The notes: generated from the letters alone by a model not told the origin. A stretch of 64,000 nucleotides of DNA from Argyresthia goedartella (GCA_949825045.1 OX463820.1:7700501-7764500), one strand, 5' to 3'; positions 1-10,567 are shown, numbered from the stretch's first letter. Program-made: numbers and translations.

Positions 1-1190
1 GGCAAGAGGTTTCTTTTGGTGGGGGTAAAAGGCCATTATTTTAGTTTTTGAGTAATTGATTTGAAGGTTGTGATCTAGCATCCAGTCAGTTACTATATTT
101 AAGATGGAGGTGAGTTTCGCAGTTAGGTTAAAATCACTATCGCATGTGGTAAGTAGAGAGATATCGTCTGCAAATAATACACAATTCTGGTTTATAACTT
201 TTGGCAGGTCATTTATATAAATGAGAAATAAAAGGCATCCAATAACGCTACCCTGTGGAATTGAAAAGTTTATAGCTTTTTTGTTTGATCGGATAGATTC
301 TATAAATTTAGTTTCTTCATTATAATGTTCGATTTCTACATATTGTTGCCTGTTTTTCAAGTATGCTTGAAACCATTCATGTGCTTTTCCACGTATACCT
401 ATTCCATATAGTTTATTTAGTAATATATTGTATTGGACTGTATCATAGGCTTTCGTCATATCCAGCAATATTCCAACAGCATATTTTTTGTTATCTAATG
501 TATTAATAATTTCCTGTATATATTTTTGTACTGCTAAAGTAGTTGAACGATTTTTCCTAAAACCATTTTGGCACTCATCAAACAGATTAAATTTTTCGCA
601 GAATGAATAAACACGATCACACATACATTTTTCAAATATTTTTGAAATTGCAGGTAGTAAAGCTATTGGTCGATAGTTATTAGGATCCATTTTTTCGTCT
701 TTTTTATGTACGGGTTTTAATATTGAAATTTTTAGCAAGTCTGGAAAGTCACCTTCTTCAAATGTTTGATTTATTAGTGTAGTTATTGGTAAGATAAGTT
801 CGTCAGCACATTCTGTAATAAGTGTTGGTAGTAATTCGTCTATTCCGAATGAACGTTTATTTTTCATATTTTTTATAATTTTGTGTATTTCTTTATAAGT
901 TACTGGACTTAGGTAAAAAGAATTTTCTGTAGGAATTAGGCAAGGGCGGCCTTCAGGCAGTTTACCATTCGCGAGTCGAATTTTTTCTTCACCTATAGAT
1001 GCAAAATGGTTATTAAATGAATTTACAATTTCCTTCGGCTCAGTGACTAGATTATTATCAATTTGTAGCTTAATGTTCTCTTTATCTTTTTTTGGTTTTT
1101 TATTAGTACGTTCATTAATGATACTCCACATTGTTTTTACTTTATTTTCTGACATGTTTAGCTTTCTTACATAATTTAGTTTTTTTGATG
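1..1190 (-). pseudogene. Reverse transcriptase part of ORF2 (partial, frameshifted)
   Basis: Reading the minus strand from about 1185 downward gives one long open frame off the left edge. In order it shows a linker ending NNHFASIGEEKI, RT finger motifs (NYRPIALLP, QNGFRKNRST), the catalytic region DMTKAYDTV, SIPQGSVIGCLLF, and the FADD box at about 155-175 (VLFADDISLL). These are RT domain motifs of non-LTR elements. The frame differs from the endonuclease frame, and the switch falls in an A-rich run at about 1194-1200, consistent with loss of one base. The frame is otherwise clean over more than 1.1 kb. Family assignment is by motif only. Confidence 0.85.
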
Positions 1191-2165
1191 TTATGGTTTT
1201 AATAATTTTTCATACGCTTTATAATGGTTATTAAGCAATGTGTTATTAGATTTATTAATTAGTATTTTTAGCAAACGTTTATGTTTACATGACGCCCTAA
1301 TACCAACCGTTAACCAGTGTTTTTTGAACTTAGTTCTTAGTTTAACTCTATTTTTTGGTATACATCGATTTAAGATTATCGTCACCTTTTCTATGAAGTT
1401 CTTATAATTTTGTTGAATATTGTTGTTAGGTTTTATGCATTCTATCCAATTTATTTCTTTTAACTGTTTTTTAAATTTAGTGACATTTTCGGCGTTCATA
1501 AGGCGTTTTTCGGTAAACCATTGTGTTACATGTTTTACATTAGAAATTTTTAAATTTATAATAGCTCCTTTGTGATCACTAAAACCAAAATCCATAACAT
1601 CAGTGTGGCTAATACTATTTTGGAAATTTGTAAATATTAAATCTATACATTTTGTTAAACGTGTTGGTTTTCTTACATATTGAGCAAAATTATATTCCAA
1701 CATGACATTTAGTAAGTCATTAGATTGTGTATGGTTTACTAGTACATTTATATTAAAGTCGCCACCTAGTACTACGTTACAGTGACGATAGTTATTATTG
1801 ATATGAGTTAATAAGAGTTTGAGTTGCCTATTAAATATTTCCTTCTCTCTGCCGTTCCAGTATACGGATATTAATAAAATATTTTCATTATATAATTCAA
1901 CAGCACATAATTCTATAACATCTTCAACAGAAAACTTTTCAAAGTCTTTTCTCTCTATAAACTCTGTATTTTCAGGTAATAGTATACACACACTTCCTCC
2001 GGCGTAGTTAACTCTACAATATGAAGATGCAATCTTATAGCCTGTAATACTAATTAAATCCAATTTTGCTGGGGACAACCACGATTCAGATATACATATA
2101 GCATGGAATGGATTCTGATCGACGAAAGTTTCTAATATATCTTGTTTGTTGTATAGACTTTGCAT
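1191..2165 (-). CDS. Apurinic-type endonuclease domain of non-LTR ORF2
   Basis: About 324 codons. It shows the endonuclease/exonuclease/phosphatase fold motifs used by non-LTR elements to nick target DNA: ICISESWLSP near the N-terminus, LISVYWNG, the GGDFN box (LGGDFNINV), LIFTN, and GFSDHKG with the SDH catalytic triplet. The called methionine follows an in-frame run reading KILFQN, so the true start may lie a few codons upstream. The frame ends at a TAA at 1191-1193, but RT continues directly in another frame, so this stop is a product of the frameshift and not the natural C-terminus. Confidence 0.85.
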   Translation of the reverse strand: MQSLYNKQDILETFVDQNPFHAICISESWLSPAKLDLISITGYKIASSYCRVNYAGGSVCILLPENTEFIERKDFEKFSVEDVIELCAVELYNENILLISVYWNGREKEIFNRQLKLLLTHINNNYRHCNVVLGGDFNINVLVNHTQSNDLLNVMLEYNFAQYVRKPTRLTKCIDLIFTNFQNSISHTDVMDFGFSDHKGAIINLKISNVKHVTQWFTEKRLMNAENVTKFKKQLKEINWIECIKPNNNIQQNYKNFIEKVTIILNRCIPKNRVKLRTKFKKHWLTVGIRASCKHKRLLKILINKSNNTLLNNHYKAYEKLLKP

Positions 2166-2240
2166 ATTCTGAAATAGGATTTTAAAGAACTGGTCTTGTT
2201 GTTTATTTGCGAAATGTATGATTTTCGGTTTTACTTTGAT

Positions 2241-2966
2241 TCATTGCTGGTAATTGTTTTCATTATTATATTTCACGGTCTTGCTTCCTGTATAATGTTC
2301 TTTTCCATCTATAATCAATCTGTTATTTCTTATAATTGCGTGTTTCCCTTCTCTTCTTGCGGAATTCATTAATTCTTGCATTTTGATCCGTTCTTTTCGT
2401 TTTTCTTCATCATAATATTCAGATATGTAGAGTCCGGTGTTTTTGAGAAACGTAGAATTTTGTGTTATGTATTTACACATGATCTTGCTAGTTACTTCAA
2501 TTACAATAGGCCGACGGTATCCTTTTCTTCCAAGACGAAATATCTGATCAATATATCCGCCAAGATCCACATTGTACAGTTCTGCAAATATTTCAATAAT
2601 TGTATTGTTCAGGCTGTATTCATTCTCGCCATAGATTTCATCAAGTCCGTATAATACCACCTTTCTAGAATTGTCACTGTAATCGTTTGTTGGAGAGTTT
2701 GTATAGGGGGCTTGGTTTTGGGAGATCTTGGACGATAACTTTTCTATCTGTTTTTCTAAGTTTAACTTATCTTCTTCTAACTTTTTAATATCATTATCTA
2801 TCTTTGTTAGATGATTAGACATTTTTGCTTGTTCTAACTTTAAGTTTTTTACATCTTTAAATAATTCTTGTTTCAATTCTTGCATGGCAATTGTTATCTT
2901 AACTTCTAATCTGGATGATATTTCTGTTATTATTTGATGTTGTGCTATTTTTAATTTGCTATCCAA
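2241..2966 (-). CDS. ORF1 protein of non-LTR retrotransposon
   Basis: A 241-codon open frame starting MDSKLKIAQHQ. Residues about 20-85 are rich in E, K, L and I with heptad spacing and read as a coiled coil. After a short polar linker (SPTNDYSDNS) comes a compact domain of about 130 residues beginning RKVVLYGLDEIYGE, resembling the RRM-like region of L1-type ORF1 proteins. Such proteins trimerise and bind the element RNA in the cytoplasm. No CCHC zinc knuckle is seen. It lies 75 bases upstream of the endonuclease ORF on the same strand. The frame is intact. The RRM-like assignment is inference from layout. Confidence 0.75.
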   Translation of the reverse strand: MDSKLKIAQHQIITEISSRLEVKITIAMQELKQELFKDVKNLKLEQAKMSNHLTKIDNDIKKLEEDKLNLEKQIEKLSSKISQNQAPYTNSPTNDYSDNSRKVVLYGLDEIYGENEYSLNNTIIEIFAELYNVDLGGYIDQIFRLGRKGYRRPIVIEVTSKIMCKYITQNSTFLKNTGLYISEYYDEEKRKERIKMQELMNSARREGKHAIIRNNRLIIDGKEHYTGSKTVKYNNENNYQQ

Positions 2967-3018
2967 AAGATCACTCAGCTCCTTTAGGTGGGTGGGGACT
3001 TCTTCCTATTTATTACTA

Positions 3019-3249
3019 CACTGACGAGCAATGAAAAAGTTCCAGTGAGATAGCACCAAATTACTTCTAAACGGGAAATGTTAGCTTAATGACGCCGTCT
3101 GCAATATTGAAGTACATTTAACAGCGCATCAGAATAATACCAAGTAAAAACGTCAATATTGTGTTCAAATTTTAAATTAAATGTTTTAAAAAATTGGATG
3201 GGTGTTTGTCGCCATTTTGTGGGTGGAACTTTTTCATTGCTCGTCAGTG
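3019..3249. mobile_element. Tc1/mariner-type MITE (231 bp)
   Basis: Two perfect 26-bp inverted termini, 3019-3044 and 3224-3249, begin CACTGACGAGCAATG and are flanked by TA on both sides (3017-3018 and 3250-3251). CACTG termini and a TA duplication are the usual marks of Tc1/mariner elements. There is no coding potential. The short open frames here are shadows. Confidence 0.85.
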
Positions 3250-3284
3250 TATTATACGGTTCATGAGAATAGCCCGCTGAAGCA

Positions 3285-3560
3285 CAGACAGCCAAACAGG
3301 CGGACGGACAGCGGAGATATAGTAATAGGGTCCCATTTGGCACCCTTCGGGTACGGAACCCTAATAAATGAGGAAAATATGTATAAGCATTAGTTGCTCC
3401 GTTTCAATCTACGCTGGAAAGTGGTTATTACATTGTAAGTATAAATACTTGCCTTGTCTATGGAACAGAACGTAAGTGTCAAAATGACAGTTTGGGACTA
3501 GATCAATGTGTGTAAATAGTATCCAAGGTATTATTATTATTATTATTTGCATCGGTGAAA
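3285..3560 (+). repeat. Lepidopteran dispersed repeat and SINE 3' tail
   Basis: Bases 3285-3365 carry runs of CAGACAG/GGACGGACAG followed by AATAGGGTCCCATTT and GGGTACGGAACCCTAA, a motif I recognise as scattered through many moth and butterfly genomes. Bases 3430-3560 match the 3' half of the SINE at 16722-16967 (GGGACTAGATCAATGTGTG, CCAAGGTATTA) and end in a TTA microsatellite. No tRNA-like head is visible here, so this SINE copy is 5'-truncated. 3561-3881 shows nothing recognisable apart from scattered TATCGA motifs. Confidence 0.6.
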
Positions 3561-3881
3561 TGTATGTTTTTAAATCGGGGATCCAAGACGGTGGATCAAA
3601 ATATTATTTTTTTCCTGAAAAGAGGCTACTTTGCGTCAAATGACACTAGTGAGAGATAAAAGTATCGAGTAGGTGAAAAAGTATCGAGTACAAAAAGTAC
3701 TAGGCATCGAAGTCAATGTATCGATACTACTCAGGTATCGATACTTTTTGCGTATCCCTAACTACGGTTGGGCAACAACAACAGAGAGGGATTTTTTAAA
3801 AAAAAAAACTTCAGAAGTTCCAAATTTGTCAATAGATGTCGTTGAAAAGTCGTGGCTTTCACAGCCAGTTGCCAGATCAAA

Positions 3882-4080
3882 AATTTGTGTTCTGTGGCTG
3901 ATGGTGGCTGGTCTGTGATGTGTCAAACCGTTTCTCCTGTGGTTACGCGATGTTTTGTTTTCCTGTTCTCCTCTGTTTTGTGACTATTACGACGACCCTG
4001 GCTATTCTTTCGGACTCTTGTAGCTCCTTCCCTCGACTGACCTCCGCGTGCACCCTGGACATTTGCTTACCATTACAGTA
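3882..4080 (+). repeat. Left terminal inverted repeat of ISL2EU-type element
   Basis: Matches the complement of 7755-7945 over nearly its whole length. A shared core starts CCGTTTCTCCTGTGGTTACG at 3928 and runs to CTGGACATTTGCTT near 4070. The left copy carries an extra ATGGTGGCTG near 3901. The transposase methionine currently called lies inside this repeat. Confidence 0.85.
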
Positions 4081-4974
4081 ACCATACACTTGTACAAAAA
4101 TAATGATAAAGTTGTACACTTCTACACTGGCCTAGAGAATTTTGAAAAAGTGATGCTTGTGTTTGACACTTTAGGGCAATGTGCTCATAATCTTACCTAT
4201 TTTTATGGACATCCACCAAAGAACCTCAATGTATTCGAACAATTTTTCATTACCTTAATGATAGTACGGAGACATAAACCTTTCGAAGAAATTGCTATGA
4301 TGTATCAAGTAACAACCAAACAAATCTATAATATATTTATCACTTGGGTCAGGTTCATTTCGCTGCAATGGAAAAATTTGGACTTGTGGTTAGACAGAGA
4401 TAGCGTAAGAGCATACATGCCTTTAGATATTCATGATAAGTATCCATCAACATGGGTTATACTTGATGTGACAGAAATCCCTATTATAAAACCTAAACTA
4501 CCTTTTGCGCAGCAAGTCACATTCTCTTCCTATAAAAACAGGAACACCTTAAAGATCCTTATTGGAATTAACCCTAGTGGCTTCATTAGTTATGTGTCTC
4601 CATGCTATGGCGGCTCTGCTACTGATAGGCAAGTTATAGAACGCAATACAATACTTAGTAGATTTGACTACAATGATGAAATAATGGTGGATAAAGGCTT
4701 AAATGTCCAAGACATTTTTGTTCCCTATGGTGTCAAAGTGAACATGCCATCTTTCTTCAAAAAAGGCAATCAAATTCTACCTCAGACACTTAGCTCCTCT
4801 AGAAAAGTGGCAAGCAAAAGGGTTCATGTAGAAAGGGTTATTGGCTTGCTAAAGACATATAAGATTTTGACTCAACCTTTGAATCAAACAGAAATTGTGT
4901 TGTCGAGCGACATTGTGTTTATATGCGCAATGTTGGTTAATTTTAGGTCTAGCATAATAAATAAAGATGCTTAA
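4048..4974 (+). CDS. DDE transposase (DDE_Tnp_4 / ISL2EU type)
   Basis: A 308-codon frame. Residues about 15-40 (HFYTGLENFEKVML) resemble the segment that follows the N-terminal zinc finger in this family. A helix-turn-helix-like region (VFEQFFITLMIV, AMMYQVTTKQIYNI) comes next, then the catalytic DDE nuclease: first Asp in WVILDVTEIP, second in IMVDKGLNVQD, Glu in VHVERVIGLLK. All three acidic residues are present. The protein would cut and join the element's ends. The start lies within the terminal repeat, and the next plausible exon boundary is an AG at about 4078, so the true first exon (often a THAP or C2CH finger) is missing or not recognised. Confidence 0.8.
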   Translation: MHPGHLLTITVTIHLYKNNDKVVHFYTGLENFEKVMLVFDTLGQCAHNLTYFYGHPPKNLNVFEQFFITLMIVRRHKPFEEIAMMYQVTTKQIYNIFITWVRFISLQWKNLDLWLDRDSVRAYMPLDIHDKYPSTWVILDVTEIPIIKPKLPFAQQVTFSSYKNRNTLKILIGINPSGFISYVSPCYGGSATDRQVIERNTILSRFDYNDEIMVDKGLNVQDIFVPYGVKVNMPSFFKKGNQILPQTLSSSRKVASKRVHVERVIGLLKTYKILTQPLNQTEIVLSSDIVFICAMLVNFRSSIINKDA

Positions 4975-5747
4975 ATGAATAGGTAAAATGAAGTTTTATT
5001 AAGCAACATCAATGATGTGTCGAAGGGCTCCTTTACACTTATTTGTACTTAGCTTTTACGTTTTGTTTAGGCACTAGGGATTAAGATACAAATCACCCTC
5101 TTCTCTGCATTGCTGTTATGCTTTGTCCTATGAAAAGGGGTAATACAAAAAAAGAGGTAATAATACTAGGGTCATTATTTTTTATTATACAGAAATTTAT
5201 TAATAAGGGCTTCCTTAACCCCTCGCACCCCCAGCCACTTGGCGCCGACACAGCTCGTCCCCCAGGCACACTTAAGCCCGCGCAGCGCGCGACACTTGAC
5301 TGACGTATCAAGAGATTATGTTGAAATGGTAACTCTTAGAACTATGAGAGTGCTAAATATGAGTAGCTAATGAAACCCTCTCTTAGTCAATGCAAAACTA
5401 ATGTCACAGTGACCTTCCTTTATTATTGTTCCGACATGAGAATCACAGACATCTATGAAAATGGTCCTTCTCGACACAAATCTAGCAGACATGAGAAAAA
5501 CATCAACAACATATACATGTTATTTGATACCTACGTAATCTAAATAACATTACCCTTTCAAAACAATAAAAACATTAGTGTGTTCTTATATAAACTGTTC
5601 AATATTTCAGCGTTTGAAATTTTCCAAAAATACGGAAATCGAAAAACTGTTTTTTTTGAGGCACGTTTGGAATATTTTTTTCTATGAATGACCATAGACA
5701 ATTGTATCGGATTATAGACTTTGTCTTATTGAGCGTCTGGAAAATCT
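4975..5747. other. Spacer between convergent ISL2EU genes
   Basis: About 770 bases without a supported gene. 5200-5310 is GC-rich (GCACCCCCAGCCACTTGG..., CAGCGCGCGACACTTG) and unlike its AT-rich surroundings, perhaps a small foreign insertion, but no inverted repeat or target duplication was found. The rest is AT-rich 3' flank for both genes. Confidence 0.4.
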
Positions 5748-7715
5748 TTAACAGTACCAACATGACAAAAATTGGCCAAAATATACCGGTTTAAAAAAGC
5801 GCGGGAGCGAGAGCGTCATATAACGCTTGGGGGACGGACGGTATTCGAGGCGAGCGTCATATGAGGCTTGGGGGATTGTAAGGTTAAAGTAGTCATTATA
5901 AAACTTCTCTAATTTTTCTAACATGCTTTCTATAAAACAATTGTTCCTTTGGATCATCATTACTTTAAAATCACTTATTGTATAAACACAAAAGTATGCA
6001 TTTTCTCTTCCACTGCACATCATTTGCCACTGTACTTGGTAGTAATAATTATGACTTTCATTTAATCTTAATAATCCTGTCTTTTCACACAGGTATAAGT
6101 AGGGTACATTTTCTGGAGAAATCTTTTGATTGCGTGCTGTGTATGGGCACTTAACTTCCAGTACACTACTTGCGCCCACTAATCCGTCTGGTGTGGAAGC
6201 TAGAAACTGTTTTTCTTTATGAATTATAATGCCACATTTCCTTGCAACCAGATTTGTTTTTACCTCAAACTGGTGCACAGCTTCAGCTTCTTATCTCAGA
6301 CCATGTTTGATTGCTGCAGTTGCCACATCCACATTTTTTACTAAAGTTTTAGCCAGGTTTTTCATACTGCTGTTGCAGGTTTTGATTATCTTGCCATAAA
6401 TAAAACTATGAATCCTAGTGAGTCGTTCTCTTTTCCTTTCGTTTTTATTTCGTCTTGTCTTTTCTTCCACTTGCTGGATTCCTTCTTCTGTGAGGATCAT
6501 GTTTTCTAGGAATGCCTCTTCAGTAGTTTTTTCTAGGTAATCATGATCCCCGAAAATGCTGGGTTTGTCTGCAGGTTTTATTATTTGAGCCATTGGCATA
6601 GTCACTGTAGATGTGTTGTTGGACTGGCCACAAAAGTTTGCAATTTTCTTTTTAAAATTACTTATATAACTTTCTGCAGATTCCGCTATTGGTCTTGGAT
6701 CAAACACTGCCATTTTCTTATATTTTTCGTCTCTGAATTTGAGTGTGATATCTTCAGTCTTGAAAGGATCTCCGGAATGTATTTTACTTGGCCGATGAAA
6801 TGTTTGAATATTGGTAGTAACGCTTGATTTAGTTTTGATTGTTTTATTTTCACTCATATCATATATAAAACATGCTTACACTGGGAATATGGTCCCATTC
6901 CAGCAGCACATTCACACTGTGCCTCTATTTCACTTTTTCACTTTTTCACTTTGGTTGTGACATTATAGGTAATGTTTTTCCTCATCTCTGAAGCAACCAT
7001 TTCAGTGAAATAATAATCATTATCCACTATAGCTATACGGCACGACATTAGAAAGTATTCTTGGTACATGTTGTGCGATGTTACTCTTTCTGTTATCGTC
7101 TCTTTCTGTGACCTGGCAAAAGATTTTTAGGTCCTCTGAACTCAGTGCCGGCATTGCAGAGTTACTGGTGACGTCTCGGAAATGTTGATGTGCTGGTACA
7201 GTGATTTTGTAAACTAATTCGGGATCAGATACAAGAGGTCCAAAGAGTTTGTCGTAATCTTCGAGTCTGCAATAATGAATAGTATAGTTATGTAACATAT
7301 ATATATGTATATGGACTGTAGATAAGGGGGCGCCAAGTGTAGTATGGAAATTCACTAAAGCCAAAAAATAGGTGCGACATAGATGTTAGGTTCACATGTA
7401 AGACAACAAGATTGCCATTATAGGTTAGGCCACAACTCGCCAGACACCGGTCGACCAAAGTTGTAAAGTGACCAGGCCAATATGGTGTGGCTGTGCTACA
7501 TACACCTAATGCCCAACCTTGGCCAACGTTAAACTGGTGTCTCGCTCGGTGGACATAACACGAAGAGTATTTATTGTTGTAGATACAAACTCTACATACC
7601 TCTGAATGAGCGTTGCATTTTTCCCAGAAAGTTTCGCATTTCGTTTTCGAAGCTCGTTTTTCAGGTCTGTCAGAGACCAAGAACCGTAATCCTTTCCCAG
7701 TGCTGGAAAACTCAT
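5748..7715 (-). pseudogene. SAP - SWIM - YqaJ-nuclease protein of ISL2EU element (decayed)
   Basis: Likely order on the minus strand: exon 1 7715-7600 with a SAP DNA-binding motif (GSWSLTDLKNELRKRN); exon 2 from 7266, joined in phase across a GTATGT/TTGCAG intron; a SWIM zinc finger (CECAAGMGPYSQCKH, about 6920-6880); a linker (6857-6294); and a YqaJ/lambda-exonuclease domain (6290-5748) with STPDGLVG, LEVKCPYTARN and YYYQVQWQM, covering the Asp, Glu-x-Lys and Gln positions of that fold. Lesions seen: a frame change near 7107, a TGA inside a repeated GTGAAAAA near 6940, a frame change near 6860, and an in-frame TAA at 6291-6293. The YqaJ domain itself is open. YqaJ proteins are 5'-3' exonucleases of recombination systems; the role in transposition is not established. 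Confidence 0.8.
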
Positions 7716-7754
7716 GATGACAAAATCGAAGTCCAATACACAGGCAGGGGTCAA

Positions 7755-7945
7755 TCGTAATGGCAAGCAAATGTCCAGGGTGCACGCGGAGGTCAGTCGA
7801 GGGAAGGAGCTACAAGAGTCCGAAAGAATAGCCAGGGTCGTCGTAATAGTCACAAAACAGAGGAGAACAGGAAAACAAAACATCGCGTAACCACAGGAGA
7901 AACGGCTTGAATTTAGACAACATGACCAGCCACAGAACACAAATT
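7755..7945 (-). repeat. Right terminal inverted repeat of ISL2EU-type element
   Basis: Complement of 3882-4080, ending ACACAAATT at 7945. The SAP-domain methionine of the nuclease gene lies just inside it (7715), mirroring the transposase start in the left repeat, so both genes probably start from repeat-borne promoters. Confidence 0.85.
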
Positions 7946-8621
7946 ATTGAATGAAGTCACCGATCACAGATCCATTTTTGAAAGCCACGTCGAATCAAAC
8001 GCCGTCGTAGCTTTGAGGCCTACCATGACCTTATAAGAAACTGCTCTTAATCCAGGCAGTTCAGTTAAAGTTGTTAAACTGAACGACTTAATTTCGTACC
8101 ATGACCTCTTAAAAGGTGAACGAGTTCTGAGCTGCTTATTTGATAAGGTGAATAGTTTATTGTCTCTGGCTAGTTAACTTACATCCATGTAAGAAAGAGA
8201 AGGGAATATACACGATTCCATAAGAAAGAACTACTCATCGCATCGTCTGGAGGACCGTTCAAAAACATCGTTGATTGTTTTTACGGTACTTACCGGTTTT
8301 TTTATTATAAGGATATCTCTCATTATTCATAAGAGTACTTGTTAAAAAAGAAAGCCTACTTTTAAGCATAATACATGCAAAATACTGTTTTATTCAATTT
8401 GTAATTATCGATTAAAACTTCATAACTTATACTTAGTTTATTATTGATCGTTTCAAATATATGAGCATTTTGAACGCAACTCATAAAAACTGTCATGTCA
8501 AATGGTTTAACTCAAAGTTTTGGAAAGTTTAAAAGATTTCAGGCTTCTTTAGTTACTTTTGTGTATTTGTTTGATTATTAGTTACTAAAGAGATAAAATT
8601 AACTACGTGAAATTTTAAAAT

Positions 8622-10366
8622 ATGTCGTAAGTGTGACTTACTTTCATCATAACATATAATTATTGATAATCATTTTTAAAAAGAACACGGCAATTTGTGA
8701 ATCAAAATTATGCGAGGGAAAAATAAAACATTTTTTAGTTCCAAGCAATACGTATCATTCCTGAGCCGCACGTAACTTTACAAAACAACACCCATATATC
8801 CTTAAATAATTATACATTTATATTTGAATAAGCTTTTCATACATAACATAGGTATATTAAATTTATATTTGTTTGCAGTAATTTAGATGATTTGCCTTCA
8901 CGAAGTCGGCCCCGTCGTGTTTCATACGGCCAATTAGAAGCTCTGTATGAATTTTTAAATTCACGTAGAGACGTAGCTTTGGGCTACAATAAGTCCGCCC
9001 AGGCACGAGACTATTCCCGGAGGATGTGGCAGAGAGTAGCCCAGCAACTTAACTCGATGGGTGAAGGCGCAATCAAAGATTGGAAGGGATGGTCATCGGT
9101 TAATAATCTAACTTATATTCTAAACTCAGTCAGAGTGTCGATAAGGGGGCGGAACAAGCCCCTTGTTAGTCTTTTTTCCCTTGGCGCCCCCCTGTCTACA
9201 TCCCAACCATTAACTCAAATGTTTGTGAGTGTGAGGAAGGATGTTTGTTACTCTTTCGGCCAACTACCTAACGGGTTCAAATTGAATATGGTACACTGGT
9301 AGAATAATATCATTACCAACATATTAATGAACTTTTTTGGACTTGATTTACTGTTTGCAGTACTGGGTGGACTACAAGTGTAAAATAAAGAAAAAAATAG
9401 CCACTATCAACAATGCTAGGAGGCAAACTGGAGGTGGATTATCGTCTGTGGCTCCTCTCAATGATATCGAAATTAGATTTCTAGGTATATTGGGAGAAGA
9501 CTTCGGTAATGGTCTGCCTGGTGTACGAGTGGATCCATTTGAAAATGTAATGTATTTTGTTAGTTAAATATCTACCTATGTTTAAGAATCAATAATTTAA
9601 AATTGTATAAAAGCATAGTCTATGAAAAAATTAACTTTTTCCTCTAGGTAACAGAACGAGAGAGTACAGGTTCAGTGGTCTTAAGCCAAAATCAATTAGA
9701 GGTAAGTTAGTATTACAAAGGGAAGTTATTAGTAGTGTTGATTATGTAACAACAAAATCAAACAGAATTTACAATGAGTTTCTTTTATATTTTATTTTAC
9801 AGCAATCAACAATAAACACAGGCTCATCCTTAGATTCCCCTCTTCTACTTGTGGTGGGAGCTGATGAAGATCGGTTACTGCAAAGCCTGGACAGTGTCAG
9901 CATTTTGCATCCTCAAGATATTGAGCTTGTGACAGGTAGAGGTGTCGGTGAAGAGGATGCTGGTGACGGTGGCTCTAGTGTAGTGGAGGGCAGGGTTAGG
10001 GGTTTTGCAGAAGAAAACAGGGTTTCTGATTCTGCAGTTGAGGCCAGGGATGGTGTGACTGGTGGGTATATGGTGCAGGGCAGGGCTGGTGGTTCTGTAG
10101 TGGAGGCTATTGGTGGTGAGTCTTTGGCAGAAAGCAGGGTTATGGCTTCTGCAGTGGAGTCAGTCATGCAATCTGCCACAGGCAGATTGCCAGTTCATAG
10201 ACGTCGACGTCGTCGTGTTTTGACTGCGGAAGCAGCACGCCAAATATTAATCGACAGCTCAGAACAGAGAGCCGAAATAGAGAGGACAAACAGTTCTTTA
10301 TTGATGCGATTAGTTAACATAGTAGAAGGAATGCATGAAACCATGCGGCAGATAAAAACAAGGTAA
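8622..10366 (+). CDS. Myb/SANT-like protein of Harbinger element (5 exons)
   Basis: Proposed exons 8622-8626, 8879-9098, 9361-9546, 9648-9701 and 9803-10366, each joined in phase at GT-AG borders, giving 342 codons without a stop. The first coding exon is only ATGTC, followed by a strong GTAAGT donor. Residues about 12-110 form a Myb/SANT-like (zeste-type) DNA-binding domain: YGQLEALYEFLNSRRDVALG, RRMWQRVAQQLNSMGEG, YWVDYKCKIKKKIA. A variable acidic and glycine-rich stretch follows, with a repeated pattern (GSSVVEGR, GSVVEAIG), then a basic run RRRRRRV and a C-terminal helix LLMRLVNIVEGM. The exon 2 donor (GTTAAT) is weak. It is probably the Harbinger accessory protein; a domesticated gene is less likely given its position inside terminal repeats. 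Confidence 0.75.
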
Positions 10367-10567
10367 CATAAAAATACCTACATACAAAAATATAACAATA
10401 GTTAATTCAGTTAGATTTTTTATTCAAAATTAGATGTCTGATGTCTTTCAAAACTGACAAAAAAATCAGTGCTACATTATAATATAAATATTCACATACA
10501 TACACATTTATCTTATTACATTAAATCTTTATAACACACAAACATTGTTTGATGCTTGAAATAACTG

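Larger units (their letters stand above)
1..2990 (-). mobile_element. Non-LTR retrotransposon (CR1/jockey group), 3' end beyond window
   Basis: Minus-strand element with the standard two-ORF layout: ORF1 (2241-2966), endonuclease (1191-2165) and reverse transcriptase (about 1190 down to base 1). The RT continues past the left edge, so the 3' UTR and tail are not visible. The 5' end is placed near 2990, shortly before an unrelated MITE, but no target-site duplication could be read because one end is missing. Only one clear coding lesion separates endonuclease from RT, so this is a fairly young copy. A short piece of the same endonuclease sequence reappears inside another element at 53701-53829. 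Clade is uncertain between CR1 and jockey. Confidence 0.85.
3882..7945. mobile_element. ISL2EU-type DNA transposon with long terminal inverted repeats
   Basis: The outermost matching bases are AATTTGTGTTCTGTGGCTG at 3882 and its complement ending at 7945. The inverted match then continues for about 190 bp on each side (about 3882-4080 and 7755-7945), with a 10-bp extra segment on the left. Inside are two convergent genes: a DDE transposase (+) and a SAP/SWIM/YqaJ-type nuclease protein (-). That pairing is what I recall for the ISL2EU superfamily, relatives of Harbinger. No convincing target duplication was found. The nuclease gene is broken in several places; the transposase frame is open but may lack its N-terminus. 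Confidence 0.8.

Noticed and set aside
7288..7785. 165-codon minus-strand frame starting MHPGHLLAITIDPC
   Set aside because: Its beginning is the terminal inverted repeat also seen at the transposase start, and it runs through the predicted intron of the nuclease gene in the wrong register.
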